Source of the DNA: Gemmatimonadales bacterium
GTDB lineage: Bacteria; Gemmatimonadota; Gemmatimonadetes; Gemmatimonadales; GWC2-71-9
DNA length: 9,866 nt
Direction: 5' to 3'
Assembly (NCBI GenBank): GCA_004525055.1
Contig: SPDF01000041.1
Location: 1-9,866, forward strand
A model generated the notes under the pieces. That model saw only the letters and a list, made by a program, of their open reading frames with translations. It was not told the DNA's origin and made no database searches. The stretch's first letter is position 1, and each line of letters starts with the position of its first letter. The translations under genes and the position numbers were made by a program. Positions 1-6,783 of this stretch are shown piece after piece.

Positions 1-923
1 AACTCCGCCTCGGTGTCCGTCCGGGCGACATACTGCAGGTTGAGCTGGAACATTCCTGCCCCGAACGTCCCATCCACTCCCCACATCGAGATGTCATTGC
101 TTTGGTCCGGGAACCCGTAGTAATCGCCATTTTGCCTTCCGGTGTATCCCATGACACCAAGCCGGGCGTGACTGCCGAGGTCGCGAGTGATGTGCCCGAA
201 GAGGTTCTTGTTCGCATCGTTGTCGTATTTGAACGCGGGATTGATGGCCGGAATCCCGTCGCCGTTTATCAGGGTGCCCGTGATCGTGAATCCGGCCAGG
301 TCCGCCGACGCCATGAAGCCACGATCGTAGGTCAGGTTGGCCGGCTGCAGCCCGACCACCACCTTGTAGATGGCGTAGTCCAACACCTCCAGCCGCAGCT
401 CACGCTTGAAGATCGGATCGGAGACCTGGAACTGACCGACGGCCAGGTCCACCGGCGCGCCACCGATGTCGTTCCAGTAGATAAACGCGTCTTCGACACC
501 GGCTACTTCGCCCCGCTCCGCGAGCAGGAAGTAGATGTAGTAGGACAGCTTCTTTCCGAGCGTCCCGCCGGAGAGCACCTTGAGGTTCCACGGCATCTGG
601 AAGTCGGTGGCCGCCTTGCCATTGGCGTAGAGCTGCGCGTAGGCGTCGAGGCGGATGGCCAGGGGCAAACTCGCCGGTAGGGTCAGCAGGTCATCGCCGG
701 TGGCAATGGTGTCTCTCGGCTCCTCGTCGAATGCCATCCTGAAGCCGTTCCCCGCGAACTGGTCGCCGAAGGCTGTCAGGGCGGGGAAGGGGTTGTGGCA
801 GAGCTGGCAGCTGACCCGATACTTCCGCGCAAAGGCTGGAATCGCCGAGGCGTCCATCGGCACCAGGGAGGTGAGCCCCAGCGAAAGCAGGATTCCGAAC
901 ATGAGATTGCGGGAGAACGACAT
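1..923 (-). CDS. Monohaem cytochrome-porin-like outer-membrane protein (Cyc2-like), 3' end outside window
   Basis: The reading frame opens at 923 and stays open for 307 codons to the left edge, so the C-terminus is missing. A strong GGAGG (928-932) lies 4 bases before the ATG. Residues 1-27 form a signal peptide ending in Ala-Ser-Ala, so export to the periplasm or outer membrane is expected. Directly after it comes IPAFARKYRVSCQLCHN: a single c-type haem site CQLCH at residues 39-43 (bases 795-809), followed by PALTAFGDQF and NGF. The rest has alternating polar/aromatic strands such as KLSYYIYFLLAERGE and LNLQYVARTD, as in beta-barrels. Known: fused monohaem cytochrome-porins, Cyc2 iron oxidase among them, start with this FAR-x-C-x-x-CH-x-P-x-FG-x-F arrangement, and a broader set of uncharacterised haem porins shares it. 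Inference: outer-membrane electron transfer. Whether it is true Cyc2 cannot be told without the C-terminal part. The OmpA gene lies upstream on the same strand. Confidence 0.8.
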   Translation of the reverse strand, partial: MSFSRNLMFGILLSLGLTSLVPMDASAIPAFARKYRVSCQLCHNPFPALTAFGDQFAGNGFRMAFDEEPRDTIATGDDLLTLPASLPLAIRLDAYAQLYANGKAATDFQMPWNLKVLSGGTLGKKLSYYIYFLLAERGEVAGVEDAFIYWNDIGGAPVDLAVGQFQVSDPIFKRELRLEVLDYAIYKVVVGLQPANLTYDRGFMASADLAGFTITGTLINGDGIPAINPAFKYDNDANKNLFGHITRDLGSHARLGVMGYTGRQNGDYYGFPDQSNDISMWGVDGTFGAGMFQLNLQYVARTDTEAE

Positions 924-927
924 GCCC

Positions 928-932
928 CCTCC
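928..932 (-). promoter_or_regulatory. Ribosome binding site of the haem-porin gene
   Basis: On the minus strand GGAGG followed by GGGC stands 4 bases before the ATG at 923. It decides this start over the internal ATG at codon 8, which has no such site and would shorten the signal peptide. Confidence 0.65.
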
Positions 933-986
933 AGTTGTCGGTTCTAGACTGCCGACTGTGGTCCCTCCAGAACGCGCACGGAGCTA

Positions 987-1008
987 CCCTGCCAGAACAA
1001 TGGCAAGG
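987..1008. promoter_or_regulatory. Hairpin/inverted repeat upstream of the haem-porin gene
   Basis: TGCCA (990-994) and TGGCA (1001-1005) form a perfect 5-base inverted repeat with a 6-base spacer. In minus-strand RNA it extends to an 8-pair stem (CCUUGCCA against UGGCAGGG, one U-G pair) with loop UUGUUC. It sits in the 155-base gap, 64 bases before the haem-porin start. There is no U-run after it, so it is more likely an operator or leader hairpin than a terminator. Function is inference. I see no convincing -35/-10 pair in the gap; a weak TAGAAC lies closer to the start. Confidence 0.35.
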
Positions 1009-1048
1009 CGTTCATGAAGGAATGTCCAATGTGGCTTGAAGAGTTGGG

Positions 1049-1074
1049 TGAGCGGCCCGGTTCCTCACCGCTCA
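1049..1074 (-). terminator. Weak hairpin after the OmpA-family gene
   Basis: TGAGCGG (1049-1055) and CCGCTCA (1068-1074) are perfect 7-base arms with a 12-base loop, 4 bases beyond the stop codon of the OmpA-family gene. An alternative 6-base pairing, GGTGAG with CTCACC (1047-1052 with 1064-1069), is mutually exclusive with it. The tract after it on the minus strand is CCCAACTCTT, only weakly T-rich, so termination is probably partial at best and read-through into the haem-porin gene is possible. Confidence 0.35.
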
Positions 1075-1078
1075 GGGC

Positions 1079-2368
1079 TCAGTCGATGCGGCGCAATTCA
1101 ACCCGCCGGTTGAGTTCTCGTCCGCCGGCGGTGGCGTTGCTGGCCACGGGATCCGCCGGACCGTACCCCCGCGCCGTCAATCGATCCGAAGGGACGCCAG
1201 CAGCCATGAGAAATGCGCGCACAGATTCTGCTCGCGCCTGTGACACGCGTTCATTGACGGAGCGAGAGCCGGTGTCATCGGTATAGCCGGCTACCTCGAG
1301 CCGGGCGGCCGGTTGGGCAAGCAGCGATGTGGCAGTGGCGCGAAGGGATAATTGCGCGGCCGGTGTGAGCGTTGCGCTCCCCGTCGCGAAGGTCACATCG
1401 TGCAGAATCAGACGTGCGGGAGCCGGAGGGACCGCAGGCGGGCGCGGGCAGCCGAGGGCATCGACCGTGGTCCCAGTGAGCGTGCCGGGGCAGCGATCCT
1501 GGTCGTTGGGCACGCCGTCACTGTCGGAGTCCACCGGGGCCGCTGGCGGGGGGCAGCCGAAGTCGTCTGTGGCCGTAGCGGGGGCGGTGGCGGGGCATCG
1601 ATCGATCGCGTTCGGCACCCCATCGTCGTCCAGATCGGAGTTGCAACCTGTCAGATCCACTCGTTGACCCGAAGGAGTCCCCGGACACTTGTCGCCGCCG
1701 TCCAGGATCCCGTCCCCGTCCAAGTCCTTCGCGAGTGGGCAACCAGTGGGGTCGACGGCTTCGCCCCGCCCAGTGCCGGGACAACCGTCCTCCTTGTTGG
1801 GCACGCCGTCGCGGTCGCTGTCGCGAGGGCCGATCGGGCCGGCGTACATCGAGAGCCCCATCTGCACTCCCAGATCCCATTCCCGATCACTTGCACTTCC
1901 CAGCGGCGCCACATAATCGGCAGTGCCCTCCAGCCGGAGTCCGAGTCGCGGGCCGAAGCTGAAGCGGAGCCCCACCAGCCCGCCTACTCCCTCCGCTTTG
2001 GCATCAATCCCCTGGGAATAGCGATGTTGTGTGTATCCCAGACCAAAGAGGGCGCTGGTCTGTCCCCGCAGCGGCAGGTGGGCGAGAAAACGGCCGGTGA
2101 GACTGCGCACCTGCACCGTCGTCGAGTCCGGCAGGCTGGTAGCCGCGTAGCTGCCGCCGATCTCGAGGCTCAGCTTCTTGGTCACGAAGAGCCCCAGCTC
2201 CCCGCCCACACTGAAACCGCTCGTGAGCGCCATCGAGTCGGGGTAGAACGAATACCGGCCGAGCGGCACGACTTCCACGGTGCCCCCACGCTGCGCAGAC
2301 GCCGGACGAGCGAGGGCGACCAGCGACACAAGCGCCGCAAGGATGGCGTGTCCGGCCATTCGTACCAT
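1079..2368 (-). CDS. OmpA-family outer-membrane protein with thrombospondin type 3 repeats
   Basis: The 429-residue product anchors the outer membrane to peptidoglycan. Order seen: signal peptide (1-25, ending Ala-Ser-Ala), a beta-barrel-like part (about 30-178), four Asp-rich TSP3 calcium-type repeats (about 183-307), a Pro-rich hinge, then a C-terminal OmpA domain (about 320-429) with VTFATGSATLTPAA, GYTDDTGS and NRRVELRRID. The peptidoglycan-contacting Asp and Arg of OmpA correspond to the Asp in GYTD and the Arg in SQARAES (about residues 364 and 379). Start choice: the frame is open upstream to an ATG at 2437, but that would give a 49-residue leader with a long Arg-rich head and leave only 20 bases to the divergent gene. 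The ATG at 2368 gives a normal signal peptide, with GGAGGGG about 12 bases upstream. The ATG at 2437 also has GGAG nearby, so the start is not certain. The fold and role are family knowledge. Confidence 0.9.
   Translation of the reverse strand: MVRMAGHAILAALVSLVALARPASAQRGGTVEVVPLGRYSFYPDSMALTSGFSVGGELGLFVTKKLSLEIGGSYAATSLPDSTTVQVRSLTGRFLAHLPLRGQTSALFGLGYTQHRYSQGIDAKAEGVGGLVGLRFSFGPRLGLRLEGTADYVAPLGSASDREWDLGVQMGLSMYAGPIGPRDSDRDGVPNKEDGCPGTGRGEAVDPTGCPLAKDLDGDGILDGGDKCPGTPSGQRVDLTGCNSDLDDDGVPNAIDRCPATAPATATDDFGCPPPAAPVDSDSDGVPNDQDRCPGTLTGTTVDALGCPRPPAVPPAPARLILHDVTFATGSATLTPAAQLSLRATATSLLAQPAARLEVAGYTDDTGSRSVNERVSQARAESVRAFLMAAGVPSDRLTARGYGPADPVASNATAGGRELNRRVELRRID
1448..1822 (-). repeat. 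Four thrombospondin type 3 (calcium-binding) repeats within the OmpA-family protein
   Basis: The repeats begin DSDRDGVPNKEDGCPGT, DLDGDGILDGGDKCPGT, DLDDDGVPNAIDRCPAT and DSDSDGVPNDQDRCPGT, spaced 30 to 35 residues apart, each followed by a linker ending in a second Cys (for example DPTGCP, DLTGC, DALGCP). The Asp pattern is the calcium-binding signature of the TSP3 family; the two Cys per unit could pair in the periplasm. The repeats form a stiff spacer between barrel and peptidoglycan-binding domain. Confidence 0.85.
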
Positions 2369-2457
2369 TCCCCAAGATACTCCCCTCCGGGGTAGGCGGG
2401 CCACGGAGCGTGCCGCTAGATTACGCCCTTCTTGCATAGATCTCCGGGAGAGGCGAC
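2369..2457. promoter_or_regulatory. Divergent intergenic region between OmpA-family and AI-2E-family genes
   Basis: This 89-base stretch must carry the 5' signals of both divergent genes if the 2368 start is right. It holds GGAGAGG just before the plus-strand ATG at 2458. On the minus strand CCCC-GGA-GGGG (2382-2392) can fold on itself and contains the Shine-Dalgarno bases of the OmpA-family gene. A TAGATT near 2415 is a weak -10 candidate; no good -35 is seen, so the promoters are not located. Confidence 0.4.
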
Positions 2458-3486
2458 ATGGCCAATGTGAACAGCCGTCAAGTGCGAGCCGCCATCCTGA
2501 TTCTGGCCTTGGGTATCGGTATTCTCGTGGCGCTAGCCCCGTTTACCTCCGGGCTCCTTGCCGCGCCCGTCTTCTACGTCGTCTTCCACCCGCTCTACCA
2601 ATGGTTCACGCGGCGGCTGAAGCCGGCCCTGGCCGCCGGGCTCACCATCTTCGTGGCGGTACTCCTCATCATAGTGCCAGGGTCGTGGCTCGTCACGATG
2701 ATTGTCGAGCAGGCCCAGGACGCGATTTCCCACCTGGTGAACAACGCCCTCCTGACCAAGCTGCAGTCGCTGACGATCGCCGGCTATGCCGTCGGTCCAG
2801 AATTGGTGAAGTGGGGCCAGGGTGTCGTCGGTGGCCTCGGCCGCGGCGCGTTCGCCGCCGTCGGCACCGTGACGCTGATGGGATTCAACTTGGCCATCGC
2901 CTTCTTCGTGCTCTACTTCATGCTGGTTACCGAAGGCCGGGCCTGGCTCACCATCCGCCCGTACATTCCGTTCAGCATCGAGAGCGCGGAGCTCCTCCGT
3001 GAGCGGTTTCGCGCCGTCACGATCTCCACGGTGATCGGGACAGGAGTCACCGCCACAATTCAGGGAGTATTGGTGGGGCTCGCGTTCATCGTCACCGGGC
3101 TCCCCAACGCGGTGTTCTGGGGTGTGGTCACAGTGGTCTTCGCCATCCTTCCCGTGGTGGGCAGTGGACTCGTTTGGATTCCGGCGGCGTTTGTGCTCTT
3201 GGTCGATGGATCACCCTGGTCGGCCTTCGGGATGGCCGCGTTTGGCGCGCTGATCGTCGGCAATATCGACAACGTCATCCGGCCCATCGTCTTCCGCCGC
3301 TGGGCCCAGACGCATCCCCTCATCGTCGTTCTCGGCGCCTTCGCCGGGGTCCGGTATCTTGGCCTGCTCGGGTTGCTGATAGGGCCGCTCGCCCTCTCCT
3401 ATTTCTTCGAGCTCGTCCGGATGTATAACGCGGAATACGTCGACCTCAGCGGTGTGTCAGTCGCCCCGCCGTCACCCCCAGTTTGA
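2458..3486 (+). CDS. AI-2E family (PerM/UPF0118) membrane transporter
   Basis: A 342-residue inner-membrane protein of normal family length. Hydrophobic segments lie at about 11-45, 59-78, 137-157, 190-230, 232-275 and 287-318, with a soluble amphipathic stretch at about 85-130, the usual AI-2E layout. The C-terminal part shows the family signature: ILPVVGSGLVWIPAAFVLL (229-247), GNIDNVIRPIVF (268-279) and the Leu-rich GLLGLLIGPLALSYF. Known: members were named for a proposed AI-2 export role, while others act as Na+/Li+-H+ antiporters, so the substrate here cannot be set. GGAGAGG ends 4 bases before the ATG. The last four bases of the gene overlap the start of the next, suggesting one transcript with the EamA-family exporter. 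The C-terminal tail (SVAPPSPPV) is Pro-rich and unremarkable. Confidence 0.88.
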   Translation: MANVNSRQVRAAILILALGIGILVALAPFTSGLLAAPVFYVVFHPLYQWFTRRLKPALAAGLTIFVAVLLIIVPGSWLVTMIVEQAQDAISHLVNNALLTKLQSLTIAGYAVGPELVKWGQGVVGGLGRGAFAAVGTVTLMGFNLAIAFFVLYFMLVTEGRAWLTIRPYIPFSIESAELLRERFRAVTISTVIGTGVTATIQGVLVGLAFIVTGLPNAVFWGVVTVVFAILPVVGSGLVWIPAAFVLLVDGSPWSAFGMAAFGALIVGNIDNVIRPIVFRRWAQTHPLIVVLGAFAGVRYLGLLGLLIGPLALSYFFELVRMYNAEYVDLSGVSVAPPSPPV

Positions 3487-4400
3487 CCGAAGCCGAGCGT
3501 CCATCGACCGTTCGCCTGGTCCTGGCGTGGGCGACGGTCTACCTGGTGTGGGGATCGACCTACCTCGGCATCCGGTTCGCCATCGAATCGATCCCACCAT
3601 TCCTCATGGCCGGGTCCCGCCACCTCCTCGCCGGCCTGTTGCTCTTCTCCTGGAGTCGCCTCCGACAGCACACGGGGAGCCCCACGCAAACGGACTGGGT
3701 GCGCGCAGCCGGGCTCGGTGTGCTCATGCTGGTGAGCGCCAACGGCGCCACCACGTGGGCTGAGCAGCTCGTCCCCAGCGGCCTGACCGCGCTGATTGTC
3801 GCCACGTCCGCGCTCTGGCTCGTTCTCCTCAACTGGCTCTGGCTTGGTGCCGCCCGCCCGGGCGCCCGCACGGTAGGTGGGCTGGTCGCGGGGTTCGGCG
3901 GCGTCGCGCTCCTGGTAGTCCCGGGGAACTTCGCGGGGAGCGAACACGTCGACATAATTGGAGCGGTCGTCTTGATCGGCGCCGCGCTGAGCTGGGCCGT
4001 CGGATCCATCTATGCCATCAAGCTCCCCCGACCAACGCACCCGACACTATTCGTCTCCCAGCAGATGATTGTGGCCGGGGTGGTACTCCTCCTCATTGCG
4101 ACGCTCACGGGAGAGTTGCACGGCTTTTCCTTCTCTGACGTGTCGAGAACGTCGGCCACCGCCTATCTCTACCTGGCCATTTTCGGCTCTCTCATCTCAT
4201 TTTCGGCCTATTTCTGGCTGATCCGGCACACCACGCCCGATCGCCTTGCCACCATTTCATATGTGAATCCACTCGTGGCGGTGATCCTCGGTTGGGCACT
4301 CGCCGGTGAGCCGCTCAGCCTTCGTGTCCTGATCGCGGCTGCCGTCATCCTCGTCGCGGTCGGCCTCATCACGACGGGGCGGATGCGCCCTCGCACCTGA
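3483..4400 (+). CDS. EamA/DMT-family exporter (YedA-like)
   Basis: A 305-residue, ten-helix inner-membrane protein made of two EamA repeats: residues about 11-147 and 156-298. Seen: LVWGSTYLGIRFAIESIPPF (21-40) and LMAGSRHLLAG right after, as in YedA-type drug/metabolite exporters, and the second repeat ends with TISYVNPLVAVILGWALAGE (257-276). Known: the family exports amino acids, nucleosides or drugs; the substrate is not readable from sequence. Start: TTG at 3483 inside TTGA, which overlaps the stop of the preceding gene. There is no Shine-Dalgarno sequence before it and no ATG or GTG nearby in frame before the first helix, so translation probably depends on ribosomes finishing the AI-2E-family gene. 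An 83-base gap separates it from the deaminase. Confidence 0.88.
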   Translation: MTEAERPSTVRLVLAWATVYLVWGSTYLGIRFAIESIPPFLMAGSRHLLAGLLLFSWSRLRQHTGSPTQTDWVRAAGLGVLMLVSANGATTWAEQLVPSGLTALIVATSALWLVLLNWLWLGAARPGARTVGGLVAGFGGVALLVVPGNFAGSEHVDIIGAVVLIGAALSWAVGSIYAIKLPRPTHPTLFVSQQMIVAGVVLLLIATLTGELHGFSFSDVSRTSATAYLYLAIFGSLISFSAYFWLIRHTTPDRLATISYVNPLVAVILGWALAGEPLSLRVLIAAAVILVAVGLITTGRMRPRT

Positions 4401-4470
4401 ACGCAACTTGCGCCGCGGTGGCGATGGGGCACTTTCGAGGAGTGGCCCTCCGCCCGTCCCGGCTTTCTCG

Positions 4471-4476
4471 AGAGGA
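4471..4476 (+). promoter_or_regulatory. Ribosome binding site deciding the deaminase start
   Basis: AGAGGA lies 7 bases before the ATG at 4484. The upstream in-frame GTG (4418) and ATG (4424) have no such site and would add 20-22 residues without counterpart in the family, so 4484 is preferred. Confidence 0.5.
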
Positions 4477-4483
4477 CAGCCCG

Positions 4484-5047
4484 ATGCGATCCCCCCGACT
4501 CACGATCGAACTCCCCTCCTGGGTTGATGGACTCGTCGACTGGCAGCGCCGGTATCCCCGCCCTGAGGACCGGATGGCGCTCGTCATCGCCGTGGGGCAC
4601 GAACAGATTCGGCGGGCGACCGGGGGACCGTTCGCGGCGGCGGTCTTCGAACGCGACAGCGGAGTGCTCGTGGCCGTCGGTGTGAACCTGGCAGTGCCAT
4701 CGCACAATTGTGTGCTGCACGCCGAAGTCGTGGCGCTGATGATGGCGGGGGCGCAACTCCACAGTCATTCCCTCGGCGCCGAGGGGATGCCCCAGCACGA
4801 GTTGGTCTCCTCCTGCGAGCCGTGCGCCATGTGCCTCGGTGCCGTGTTCTGGAGCGGGGCCGCCTCCCTGGTCACTGGAGCCACCAAGGGGGATGCGGAG
4901 GCCGTCGGGTATAACGAGGGCCCGGTCTTTCCGGAGAGCTATGCGCACCTCGAACGGAAGGGAATGACGGTGGTCCGTGAGATCATGCGGGAAGAAGCTC
5001 GCGCGCTCTTCGCCGCGTACCAGGCCGCCGGAGGTGAGATCTACTGA
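4484..5047 (+). CDS. Zinc-dependent nucleoside/base deaminase, guanine-deaminase-like (CDA fold)
   Basis: A 187-residue cytosolic enzyme of the cytidine/deoxycytidylate deaminase superfamily. Seen: the zinc and proton-shuttle motif His79-Ala-Glu81 in VLHAEVVAL, and the second zinc motif SCEPCAMCLGAVFWSG with Cys114 and Cys117. GGPFAAAVFE (47-56) is the usual first strand. After the second motif, KGDAEAVGYNEGPVF resembles the substrate region of bacterial GuaD-type guanine deaminases more than tRNA adenosine deaminase TadA, and the protein ends in Tyr, as GuaD proteins do, where the C-terminal Tyr helps close the active site (from memory of the Bacillus enzyme). Inference: hydrolytic deamination of guanine or a related base; cytosine or another ring amine remains possible. 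An N-terminal extension of about 30 residues (RLTIELPSWVDGLVDWQRRY) goes beyond the minimal deaminase. Its stop overlaps the next start by one base, so the two are cotranslated. Confidence 0.85.
   Translation: MRSPRLTIELPSWVDGLVDWQRRYPRPEDRMALVIAVGHEQIRRATGGPFAAAVFERDSGVLVAVGVNLAVPSHNCVLHAEVVALMMAGAQLHSHSLGAEGMPQHELVSSCEPCAMCLGAVFWSGAASLVTGATKGDAEAVGYNEGPVFPESYAHLERKGMTVVREIMREEARALFAAYQAAGGEIY
5030..5037 (+). promoter_or_regulatory. Full-consensus ribosome binding site of the aldo/keto reductase gene
   Basis: GGAGGTGA, an eight-base match to the 16S rRNA tail, lies inside the end of the deaminase gene, 9 bases before the ATG at 5047. It is the strongest such site in the window and suggests high reductase translation relative to the deaminase. 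Confidence 0.7.
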
Positions 5048-6051
5048 TGCTTCAGCTTCCGCGCCGCCGCATGGGGTCGACCGATCTCGAAATCACAAAC
5101 CTCGGACTGGGCACCTGGGCGATCGGGGGCCCATGGGCCTTCGGCTGGGGCCCGCAAGACGACGCCGAATCGGTGGCAGCGATTCATCGGGCGGCCGAGC
5201 TCGGGATTAACTGGATCGACACCGCCGCGGTGTATGGGCTCGGTCACTCGGAGCAGATCGTGGGGCAGGCACTGGCCTCGCTTCCAGCCGCCGACCGGCC
5301 ATTGGTGTTTACGAAATGCGGGCTGATCTGGGACGAGAACGACAGGATGGCGGAGCCCAGGCGCGTGCTCGAGCCGTCGTCGATTCGGCGGGAGTGTGAA
5401 GCCTCGCTGCGGCGACTGGGCATGGAGCGGATCGACCTCTACCAGTTTCACTGGCCCGACGAGACCGGTACAGCCGTGGAAGACTCGTGGGATGTGATGC
5501 TCCGGCTTGTCGAGGAAGGGAAGGTGCGGTGGGGAGGCGTATGCAATTTTGACACGTCGTTGCTGGGGCGATGCGCCGCACGAGGAACGGTGGCTTCTCT
5601 GCAGCCACCCTTCTCGCTCATCCGCCGAAGGGTCGCCGCGTCCGAGATCCCCTGGTGCGAGACGCACGGTGTCGGGGTCATCGCATACAGCCCGATGCAG
5701 TCGGGGCTGCTGACCGACAGGTTCTCGGCGCCACGGCTCGCGGCCCTCCCCGTCGGCGACTACCGGCATCGCGGGTCGGAGTTCACGGCGCCCCGGTTCG
5801 CCGCCAACCTTGCCCTGCGGGACGGCCTGCGCCCGATCGCCGAACGGCACAGGGCTACCGTGGGAGAGATTGCGATCGCTTGGGTACTGGCCTGGCCGGG
5901 GGTGACCGGTGCCATCGTGGGGGCGCGGTCCGCCGCGCAGGTGGATGGCTGGATCGGGGCGGGGTCGTTGCGATTATCGGAGCCGGACCTGGTGGAGATT
6001 GCCGAGGCTATCCGGCGCTCCGGGGCGGGCGAGGGGCCCGCGCGGCCCTAG
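5047..6051 (+). CDS. Aldo/keto reductase, AKR11-like (IolS/YhdN type)
   Basis: A 334-residue cytosolic TIM-barrel NADPH-dependent carbonyl reductase of standard length. The catalytic tetrad is complete: Asp58 and Tyr63 in WIDTAAVYGLGHSE, Lys90 in VFTKCG, and His135 in LYQFHWPD. The N-terminal LGLGTWAIGGPWAFGWGPQD and the QFHWPD motif match the Bacillus IolS/YhdN (AKR11) subfamily as I recall it. The cofactor region is VGARSAAQVDGWIGAG (291-306). The natural substrate is unknown; such enzymes reduce aldehydes, sugars or methylglyoxal-like compounds. It overlaps the deaminase stop by one base (TGATG), so it is part of the same operon. It meets the DUF2071 gene tail to tail with shared CTAG. The extra FSAPRLAALPVGDYRHRGSEF (226-246) is the usual loop of the subfamily. 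Confidence 0.92.
   Translation: MLQLPRRRMGSTDLEITNLGLGTWAIGGPWAFGWGPQDDAESVAAIHRAAELGINWIDTAAVYGLGHSEQIVGQALASLPAADRPLVFTKCGLIWDENDRMAEPRRVLEPSSIRRECEASLRRLGMERIDLYQFHWPDETGTAVEDSWDVMLRLVEEGKVRWGGVCNFDTSLLGRCAARGTVASLQPPFSLIRRRVAASEIPWCETHGVGVIAYSPMQSGLLTDRFSAPRLAALPVGDYRHRGSEFTAPRFAANLALRDGLRPIAERHRATVGEIAIAWVLAWPGVTGAIVGARSAAQVDGWIGAGSLRLSEPDLVEIAEAIRRSGAGEGPARP
6034..6051. terminator. GC hairpin and shared CTAG at the convergent gene ends
   Basis: GGGCC (6034-6038) and GGCCC (6044-6048) form a 5-base perfect stem with loop CGCGC, ending where the stop codons of the two convergent genes share CTAG (6048-6051). No T-run follows on either strand, so an intrinsic terminator is doubtful; it may simply block opposing transcription weakly. 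Confidence 0.3.
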
Positions 6052-6779
6052 CGCCCGGGAGGGAAGATAGACACCGCCGACCCTACGGCCAGATGAGTCG
6101 ACATCGGCTGCTTCCCATTGAGGACGGCCCATTCGGGTCCGTAGAGTGCCCCGTAGTCCACGTCGAAGTCGAGCGTCCGGACCCGCCGCAGCGCCCATTC
6201 GGGATGTTCAATCCGGAGCACTCTCGGCTCCCCACGCCTGCTCTGCCCGTAGGCCCAGCGGCGACCCAGCAGGTGGTGGGCGGGCGCCTCCGCTGTGGCA
6301 GCAATGGACGTCTGGTCCGAGGTCATCCGCACGAAATACTGCCGATCCTTCCATCGCCAACGGCGTTCGACCACCAACTCATCGCCCATGCTCGCCGTCC
6401 GGCTTTCGATCGGCGTCGCGCGGAACGGCTCGTTGAACCTGAGCCGCCCCACGGCGGCCGCGAGTGGACTCGGGACGAGTTCGCGGAGCGCGACCACCCC
6501 CTGCCGGTCGCCCGCGCGCACGTAGGTGCGGAAATTGATCTCTGGAAAGTCCACGAATCCCGGAATGCGACGGCCCCGAATCCGGGTGTCCAGAAAATCG
6601 AAGGCAATCAGGGAGACGAGGGCTCGCCCGTCCACCAGATCCGGTTCGACGTCTTGCGGCAGCAGGGGCGCGACCAGCGTGGCGTCCACGTCATAAGTGA
6701 GGAGGACGAGGTTGCTCCAGCGCGCCGTGAGGGAAGGGCGCCGCCGCTCGGGAAGGCCGGGAGGTGGGGATGCAGTCAT
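6048..6779 (-). CDS. DUF2071 (YqjF-like) family protein
   Basis: A 243-residue protein of unknown biochemical role. Family features seen: an N-terminal LTARWSNLVLLTYDVDATLV (17-36) with LLPQDVEPDLVDGRALVSLIAF (39-60), then FPEINFRTYVRAGDRQGVVAL (78-98), matching the DUF2071 pattern of a Trp near the start, LLP, a D-G-x-A stretch and a conserved E-x-N-x-R-T-Y-V. The fold is related to acetoacetate decarboxylase-like barrels in my recollection; no catalytic residue can be assigned. Start: ATG at 6779. The frame is open to 7079, but that region lies inside the deacetylase gene on the other strand and reads as low-complexity Pro/His/Arg, so it is rejected. There is no Shine-Dalgarno sequence; TATACT ends 13 bases before the ATG, giving a leader of only a few bases. 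It is divergent from the deacetylase. Confidence 0.85.
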   Translation of the reverse strand: MTASPPPGLPERRRPSLTARWSNLVLLTYDVDATLVAPLLPQDVEPDLVDGRALVSLIAFDFLDTRIRGRRIPGFVDFPEINFRTYVRAGDRQGVVALRELVPSPLAAAVGRLRFNEPFRATPIESRTASMGDELVVERRWRWKDRQYFVRMTSDQTSIAATAEAPAHHLLGRRWAYGQSRRGEPRVLRIEHPEWALRRVRTLDFDVDYGALYGPEWAVLNGKQPMSTHLAVGSAVSIFPPGR

Positions 6780-6783
6780 AGGC

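Noticed and set aside
102..680. 192-residue plus-strand frame at the left end
   Set aside because: Antisense to the haem-porin gene, which has signal peptide, haem site and ribosome site.
1352..2395. 347-residue open frame on the plus strand opposite the OmpA-family gene
   Set aside because: Antisense of the TSP3 and OmpA motifs; composition is Arg/Gly/Ala-rich and there is no fold signature or ribosome site.
5041..5850. 269-residue minus-strand frame opposite the aldo/keto reductase
   Set aside because: Shadow of a well-supported gene; no motifs.
4484..6051. RibD-like deaminase plus reductase for riboflavin synthesis
   Set aside because: The reductase is a TIM-barrel aldo/keto reductase, not the DHFR-like RibD reductase, and no other rib gene is nearby.
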